Shown here: positions 59,363 to 64,000 of the stretch, piece by piece | How the letters are laid out: every line of letters starts with the position of its first letter | Position numbering within the stretch: position 1 is the first letter of the stretch | Made by a program: the position numbers and the translations under genes | The notes under the pieces: generated by a model | Databases searched by the model: none | The model's input: only the letters and a program-made list of their open reading frames with translations | Told to the model about the DNA's origin: nothing | Assembly: GCF_013375035.1 (NCBI RefSeq) | Contig: NZ_CP056032.1 | Span: 186,001-250,000, forward strand | DNA from: Spirosoma sp. KUDC1026 | GTDB lineage: Bacteria > Bacteroidota > Bacteroidia > Cytophagales > Spirosomataceae | DNA length: 64,000 bases | Reading direction: 5' to 3'

Positions 59363-62300
59363 ATGATTCGTAATGCTGGTTTTTATCTGTTTCGACGGCC
59401 TACTAATTCGATCGACGCACTACAGCAGTTCCACCAGACACTTACGACCCAATCCATCGATGAAGCACTACGCAGCTGGTACAGTTGTCCAGCTGCACAG
59501 GAAGCTCTGTACGTAGCTTCTCCAAGTCTGTATGACCGCTTCCTGCGCTGGCAGGCGGGTGAATCCGTTTCCGAAGCGGAGAAGTTACAGACAACGCTCT
59601 ACAAGTACCTGATCCGGATGAGCACCCGCTGTACACCTTTTGGTTTATTTGCGGGTTGCACCACAGGGCGCATCAACGGCAGTACGAACCTCCAGCCTCG
59701 CCCGTCGGCACCGGTCAGCCTACATACCCGCCTTGACATTGAGTGCCAGATTGCGCTGAAAGACTGGCTAATCAACCAACCCATCGTCCGCCAGCAACTG
59801 TTGGTTTACCCCAATTCGTCCCTGTATCCTGTCAGCAATACGTACCGGTATATCGAGCAGCAGCGAAGCGGTCAGCAACGACACCATTTCATCAGCGCCA
59901 TCGAAACAAACGATTATCTGGTACAACTGCTTGAACGGGCCGCATCGGGCGTAACACTGACGGCTCTGCAGCAAAGCCTGATCGACATGGGGGTTGCTCC
60001 CGATCATGCGCAAACTTATCTGGAACAGCTCATTGAGAATCAACTGCTGGTTTTTGAGATTGAGCCAACCCTGACGGGACCGGACTACCTCCATCTATTA
60101 ATCGGGAAAATAGCGTCGTTGGCAGGAACAGATTTGTTAACCAGTCAACTACAGGTACTTCGTCAATTCCTTGATCAGCAAGACAATCGACTGGCCGCAT
60201 ATCAGCAGATTCGGGGCTGGCTACAGCAACGTGGCTACGCAGCCACCAACGCCACGACGGTGCAGGTTGACACGTTTTTTCCGGACGCCCAGCATCAACT
60301 CAGCAATCGGGTTGTTCAGCAACTGGAAAAGACGATTGAGAAGCTGGCAGTATTGAGCAAACCTATCGTCTGCCCGGATCTGGATACGTTCAAACACCGA
60401 TTTTACCATCGCTACGAAGATGAAGAAGTTTCGCTGGCGCTGGCACTGGACCACGAAGCAGGCGTAGGTTATGGGCATCAGTCGGCGCTGGGCGTTGGGT
60501 ATGCACCGATGATCGATGATCTGGCTTTGACGACACCGGCCACCAGCTCTCAAGCCGCATCAGATAGCTGGTGGCAGTCATTCCTGCTCGACAAGTTCAC
60601 GCAAACGCTGCGAAATCAGCAATCAGAACTTCTGCTAACAGACGTAGACATCGACCAGCTGAGCCGCCATCAGACAACGCCACCAACGGCGCACAGTTTT
60701 TATGCGTACGGAAACCTGCTGGCCAGTTCCGATGAAGCCATTGACCAGGGAAATTTTCAGTTCAACATGCTGGCCTGCGAAGGCCCATCCTCGGTCAACC
60801 TGCTGAGCCGGTTCTGTTCTGGCGATGCCAGGTTGCAGGAATTAGTACAGACCTGCCTGAAGGCGGAAGAACAGCACCATCCGGATGTCATTTTCGCCGA
60901 GATCGTTCACTGTCCCGACTCCCGGGCCGGCAATATCATGAGTCGCCCTGGTCTGTACGCTTACGAAATTCCATATCTGGGCAAATCCTCGCTGCCGGCC
61001 GACCAGCAGATTCCGATTCAGGACCTGGTCGTTTCCATACGTAACAGCCAGGTTATTTTACGCTCGCGTCGCCTGAATAAGCGGGTTATTCCCCGCCTGT
61101 CCAACGCTCATAATTACCACGATGGCCTGCCCGTTTACCGATTTTTGTGCGACTTACAGCATCAGGATGCCCACCTGCATATTCGCTGGGACTGGAGCCT
61201 TCTACATCAGCAGGCCTATCTGCCCAGAGTTCGCTACCGGCAGGTCATTCTGAGCCGGGCGACCTGGCTGCTACAGCGCGTGGATTTCAAACACCTTTCG
61301 GTAGTCGACACCGCCGAAAAAATGCGGGCGCTGGGAATCCCGCAACACGTCTTTATTGCATCGGCCGACAGCGAATTATTCATTGATAGTCACGTTCCGG
61401 CCTCGCTCCAACTGCTGGTTCAGGTACTACGCAAACAGGAAACAACCCGACTTATTGAATGCCTGGTACCGCCAGTTACGCACGCAGACAACCCTGTTCC
61501 TCCCCGGTTTCTCCACGAGATTATTATCCCGCTCTGTAACCCGGACGCGCCCCGGATTCCGGGTTTACCTCCCCAGCCGGTTACGATGCCACAGCGCCGG
61601 TTCTCGATCGGGAGTGAATGGCTGTATCTAAAACTGTACGTGGGCGAAAAGTCGGCGGATACGGTACTGATTAACGGCCTGTATCCCGTGATCCAGCAAC
61701 TCCTGGAGAAACGAATTATCAGCCAGTTTTTCTTTCTCCGGTACAATGACCCCGATCCACATTTGCGGCTTCGTTTTCGGGGAAATCCACATATGGAATT
61801 CTACTCGCACGTTATCCGCGCCATCGAGCAGATTCTTCATCGCTACGTACAAGGCGGCATTGTCCACAAAATCCAGGTCGATACGTACCAGCGGGAGCTG
61901 GAACGCTATGGAGTCGATCAGATTGATCGCTGCGAAGCTCTGTTTTGCACCGACAGCCTGGCTACGCTGCATTTTCTGGATCGTACGGGTGACGCCTGCG
62001 ATGAACAGATCCGCTTTATGTTTGCCATCAGCAAAATCGATCACCTCCTGATCGAAGCCAACCTATGCCTGTCCGAACGGCATGCGCTGCTACAGATCCT
62101 GAAAGACAGGTTCTTTCTGGAATTTAACGGTGACAGCGCCTTACGCAAACAACTCAACGAAAAATACCGGCAGTACCAGCCCGACATGAAGCAGGTACTC
62201 GGTCAACGTAACGGCTCATCCGGCAGCGATCAGACAACCGAGCTCTATCTACTGGCAACTGAGCTTTCGGACCGAAATGTGCTGTTTTCAATCCTGAGCA

Positions 62301-62425
62301 GCCTGATCCACATGGCGGTCAACCGCCTGTTTCCGTACAAGCAGCGTGCCTATGAATTAATCATTTACCACTGTCTGACAAAATATTACGACTCCACGCT
62401 GGCAACCAGCCGTTTGACGGTTTGA
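59363..62425 (+). CDS. Full-length lantibiotic dehydratase (LanB type)
   Basis: 1,020 aa. The N-terminal dehydratase domain begins MIRNAGFYLFRRP and has the conserved RMSTRCTPFGLFAGCTTG at residues 85-102. Further matches are HNYHDGLPVYRFLCDLQHQD and SRPGLYAYEIPY. The C-terminal elimination (SpaB_C) domain starts near residue 750 (RRFSIGSEWLYLKLYVGEKS, RYNDPDPHLRLRFRGNP). Class I enzymes glutamylate Ser/Thr using Glu-tRNA and then eliminate to dehydroamino acids. Length equals that of NisB-type enzymes, so both halves are present in one chain. No LanC cyclase, protease or ABC exporter gene follows. Confidence 0.93.
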   Translation: MIRNAGFYLFRRPTNSIDALQQFHQTLTTQSIDEALRSWYSCPAAQEALYVASPSLYDRFLRWQAGESVSEAEKLQTTLYKYLIRMSTRCTPFGLFAGCTTGRINGSTNLQPRPSAPVSLHTRLDIECQIALKDWLINQPIVRQQLLVYPNSSLYPVSNTYRYIEQQRSGQQRHHFISAIETNDYLVQLLERAASGVTLTALQQSLIDMGVAPDHAQTYLEQLIENQLLVFEIEPTLTGPDYLHLLIGKIASLAGTDLLTSQLQVLRQFLDQQDNRLAAYQQIRGWLQQRGYAATNATTVQVDTFFPDAQHQLSNRVVQQLEKTIEKLAVLSKPIVCPDLDTFKHRFYHRYEDEEVSLALALDHEAGVGYGHQSALGVGYAPMIDDLALTTPATSSQAASDSWWQSFLLDKFTQTLRNQQSELLLTDVDIDQLSRHQTTPPTAHSFYAYGNLLASSDEAIDQGNFQFNMLACEGPSSVNLLSRFCSGDARLQELVQTCLKAEEQHHPDVIFAEIVHCPDSRAGNIMSRPGLYAYEIPYLGKSSLPADQQIPIQDLVVSIRNSQVILRSRRLNKRVIPRLSNAHNYHDGLPVYRFLCDLQHQDAHLHIRWDWSLLHQQAYLPRVRYRQVILSRATWLLQRVDFKHLSVVDTAEKMRALGIPQHVFIASADSELFIDSHVPASLQLLVQVLRKQETTRLIECLVPPVTHADNPVPPRFLHEIIIPLCNPDAPRIPGLPPQPVTMPQRRFSIGSEWLYLKLYVGEKSADTVLINGLYPVIQQLLEKRIISQFFFLRYNDPDPHLRLRFRGNPHMEFYSHVIRAIEQILHRYVQGGIVHKIQVDTYQRELERYGVDQIDRCEALFCTDSLATLHFLDRTGDACDEQIRFMFAISKIDHLLIEANLCLSERHALLQILKDRFFLEFNGDSALRKQLNEKYRQYQPDMKQVLGQRNGSSGSDQTTELYLLATELSDRNVLFSILSSLIHMAVNRLFPYKQRAYELIIYHCLTKYYDSTLATSRLTV

Positions 62426-62465
62426 GAATTTAGCTATTTTACCGCTGCGTTCTATCAACACCACT

Positions 62466-62819
62466 ATGGCTCAGCATAACGAAACCGGCAAACAGGGAGA
62501 AGCCGAAGCCGTCCGGTTTCTGGAAGAAAAAGGCTACGAGATCATTGCCCGTAACTACCGGCATCAGCACGCAGAAATTGATCTAATTGCCCGAAAGGGG
62601 AAGATGCTGATCTTTGTGGAAGTGAAAACGCGAACGAATCTCAGTTTTGGCAACCCGGAAGAGTTTGTCTCCTACACCAAAGCCAAACTGGTAATGAAAG
62701 CCGCCGAACAGTACGTCTTTGCCACGAACTGGACGCACGATCTGCGGTTTGACATTGTGGCCGTTACGCTGTCGGACAACGAACGACGGATCAAACACGT
62801 CGAAGATGCTTTTTATTAG
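62466..62819 (+). CDS. YraN/UPF0102 family nuclease-like protein
   Basis: 117 aa. The restriction-endonuclease-like fold motif is clear: NETGKQGEAEAVRFLEEKGY, IIARNYRHQHAEIDLIARKG and MLIFVEVKTRTNLSFGNPEE (E...D-x(n)-EVK). Known: YraN proteins are conserved and predicted Holliday-junction-resolvase-like, with no settled role. It begins 40 bp after the LanB stop. It is a housekeeping gene, so the RiPP locus appears to end here. The stop overlaps the convergent small exported-protein gene by 4 bp. Confidence 0.9.
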   Translation: MAQHNETGKQGEAEAVRFLEEKGYEIIARNYRHQHAEIDLIARKGKMLIFVEVKTRTNLSFGNPEEFVSYTKAKLVMKAAEQYVFATNWTHDLRFDIVAVTLSDNERRIKHVEDAFY

Positions 62820-63304
62820 TTATCCGACAGTCGCCGGATGCTGTTCAGGATGGTCCGGGCGTCGGTTTCAGCCACGTCGTCCTCGTTGTCGAACGTAATG
62901 GCGACAAAGAAATTTACGTTACTCTCCGGGTCGAGCATCCCCGCCAGAATGATCCGGTCTTCGCCGATGCGCCCTTCTACATAATGCCCTTCCAGACCGT
63001 TGGGCTGGATAGTCTGCTGCTCGCGGATATTCTCCATTTTCAGCGCGGCAGCGGCTTCGTTTGTCGCTTCACCCAGCTCGTCGGCCGATACGTTTTGTTC
63101 GAACGTATCGAAGGTAATTGACATGCCATCGCCTTCCAGTTCGAACTCCTCGTTGGTGTTCTTAAGCACGTTGAAGTCGTCCGGTACAGTAACCTGTAGT
63201 TTATAGGTTTCCCAGACGCAGTTTTTATCGACCAGCCGAAACGCGCTGAGTATAAACAACAGCAGCACGGTCAGCATTGACCAGCGTATAGTTTTTACGT
63301 TCAT
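62816..63304 (-). CDS. Exported small protein, unknown function
   Basis: 162 aa with an uncleaved or cleaved N-terminal hydrophobic segment (IRWSMLTVLLLFILSAFRLV). The rest is acidic and soluble-looking, with YKLQVTVPDDFNVLKNTNEE and FEQNVSADELGEATNEAAAA and an end ARTILNSIRRLSDN. The pattern of one strand-rich domain after a signal resembles generic exported Bacteroidota proteins. No function assigned. Confidence 0.7.
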   Translation of the reverse strand: MNVKTIRWSMLTVLLLFILSAFRLVDKNCVWETYKLQVTVPDDFNVLKNTNEEFELEGDGMSITFDTFEQNVSADELGEATNEAAAALKMENIREQQTIQPNGLEGHYVEGRIGEDRIILAGMLDPESNVNFFVAITFDNEDDVAETDARTILNSIRRLSDN

Positions 63305-63529
63305 AAGTTAGTCGGAATCAGTTTTGAACCAGAAGCAACGGGTTTCTTGCGCAAAGAACGGTGATTTAGCGGGATTCTGCCAGCTAATGGGGTAAACCCC
63401 GGCAACCAGCAACCATACAGGCGCTTTAACCAAAAAATAATTGGTATCCAGAAGCCTTATTGTTAATTTTTTTCGACGATTCGGCGTTTAGTAGTAACAA
63501 ACGATCTCCTGCTCAGTAAACAACAATTT

Positions 63530-64000
63530 ATGAACACATTTCACGTCGGACGCTCGCTTTTGCTTACGCTGATTACGGGTTCTGTTTTAGTAACTTCCTG
63601 CAAAAAAGAAGCAGACACGATTACGCCGGCGGCCACGGCGACAGTACCCACTAGTACTACGACGGCAGGCGTTAACGATTGGATTCTGGGTAACATGCAG
63701 TATTACTACTACTGGAGTGACAAGATTCCAGCGAATCCAGATAAGTCGTTATCGCCCGATAAGTTCTTTAGCTCGCTGTTGTACACCTATAACGCCACTA
63801 CCAATCCAACCGGCGACCGGTTTTCCTGGATTCAGGAAAGTGCCGACGATTTGAAAGCTTCGCTGAGTGGTGTCAGCAAGACGGATGGTCTTGAATTCAA
63901 GCTTTATCTGCGCTCATCAACCGGCGACGATATTGTTGGCAAGGTTCTTTATGTATTAAAAGGCTCTCCGGCTGAAAAAGCGGGCCTGGCACGGGGCGAC
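63530..64000 (+). CDS. S41-family peptidase, N-terminal part (runs off the window)
   Basis: 157 codons in frame to the window edge. A lipoprotein signal (LLLTLITGSVLVTSCKK) precedes a Thr/Pro linker and a helical cap (NDWILGNMQYYYYWSDKIPA then NPDKSLSPDKFFSSLLYTYN), and the start of a PDZ-like module (KVLYVLKGSPAEKAGLARGD). This order is typical of Bacteroidota carboxyl-terminal processing peptidases of family S41, whose Ser/Lys dyad would lie beyond the edge. The 225-bp gap before it (63305-63529) shows no gene. Confidence 0.8.
   Translation, partial: MNTFHVGRSLLLTLITGSVLVTSCKKEADTITPAATATVPTSTTTAGVNDWILGNMQYYYYWSDKIPANPDKSLSPDKFFSSLLYTYNATTNPTGDRFSWIQESADDLKASLSGVSKTDGLEFKLYLRSSTGDDIVGKVLYVLKGSPAEKAGLARGD

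Noticed and set aside
1..64000. tRNA, rRNA, CRISPR arrays or prophage structural genes
   Set aside because: No cloverleaf with a recognisable T-loop, no rRNA text, no regularly spaced repeats and no phage genes were seen by eye; a covariance-model scan would be needed to exclude a tRNA fully.

Overview
The window reads as chromosomal DNA of a Bacteroidota bacterium, most likely the Cytophagales/Spirosoma-type lineage. The evidence is a type IX secretion sorting domain, GLPGLI-family proteins, a TonB-type outer-membrane protein, PVC-type CxxCH cytochrome proteins, and several upstream motifs matching the Bacteroidota -7 box TAnnTTTG. Base composition is near 50% G+C almost everywhere, except for an AT-rich island at about 25,570-27,000 inside a two-gene ATPase/TOPRIM cassette. 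The genus is inference.

Layout. 155-2441: efflux adaptor and TolC-type channel. 2561-7623: a small lipoprotein and a giant Ig-repeat T9SS cargo protein. 7876-8419: wreck of a CE15-like esterase. 8438-11130: Nudix hydrolase, aminotransferase and prephenate dehydrogenase. 11233-14559: aldo/keto reductase, DUF2383-type protein and two tandem exported ferritin-like proteins. 14632-19265: a lipoprotein and carB. 19348-22327: a GH39-like glycosidase gene cut by an intact 1,255-bp IS3-family element with a 3-bp target duplication. 22581-27126: arginyltransferase-like protein, a small unknown, cystathionine beta-synthase, and an OLD-like AAA ATPase plus TOPRIM pair whose genes overlap each other and the cbs start. 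27317-29670: ECF sigma factor, membrane partner and exported protein. 29686-43479: housekeeping and envelope genes (M1 peptidase, IscA-type protein, PnuC plus NadR-like kinase, CBM48 protein, sugar-isomerase-like plus CxxCH cytochrome protein, SGNH hydrolase, LytTR membrane regulator, rhomboid, polyprenyl synthase). 43594-49649: cytosine deaminase-like enzyme, RNase R, exonuclease, LipB, bestrophin.

49711-62425 is the most interesting part and looks like one ribosomal-peptide (RiPP) locus. Leftward genes encode an XRE regulator, an eight-cysteine protein, two small peptides (63 and 90 aa), two GLPGLI proteins, a TonB-type outer-membrane protein and a TlpA-like thioredoxin. Rightward genes encode a LytTR response regulator, its histidine kinase, a 45-aa lanthipeptide-precursor-like peptide, a degenerate receiver protein and a full-length LanB dehydratase. 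Two nine-base direct-repeat pairs with an exact 21-bp period lie about 85 bp before the XRE start and before the 45-aa precursor. This is the spacing expected of LytTR-family operators and suggests that one regulator controls both arms. No LanC cyclase or ABC exporter is present in the window.

The window closes with a YraN protein, a small exported protein and the truncated start of an S41 peptidase. No rRNA, tRNA or CRISPR array was recognised by eye.
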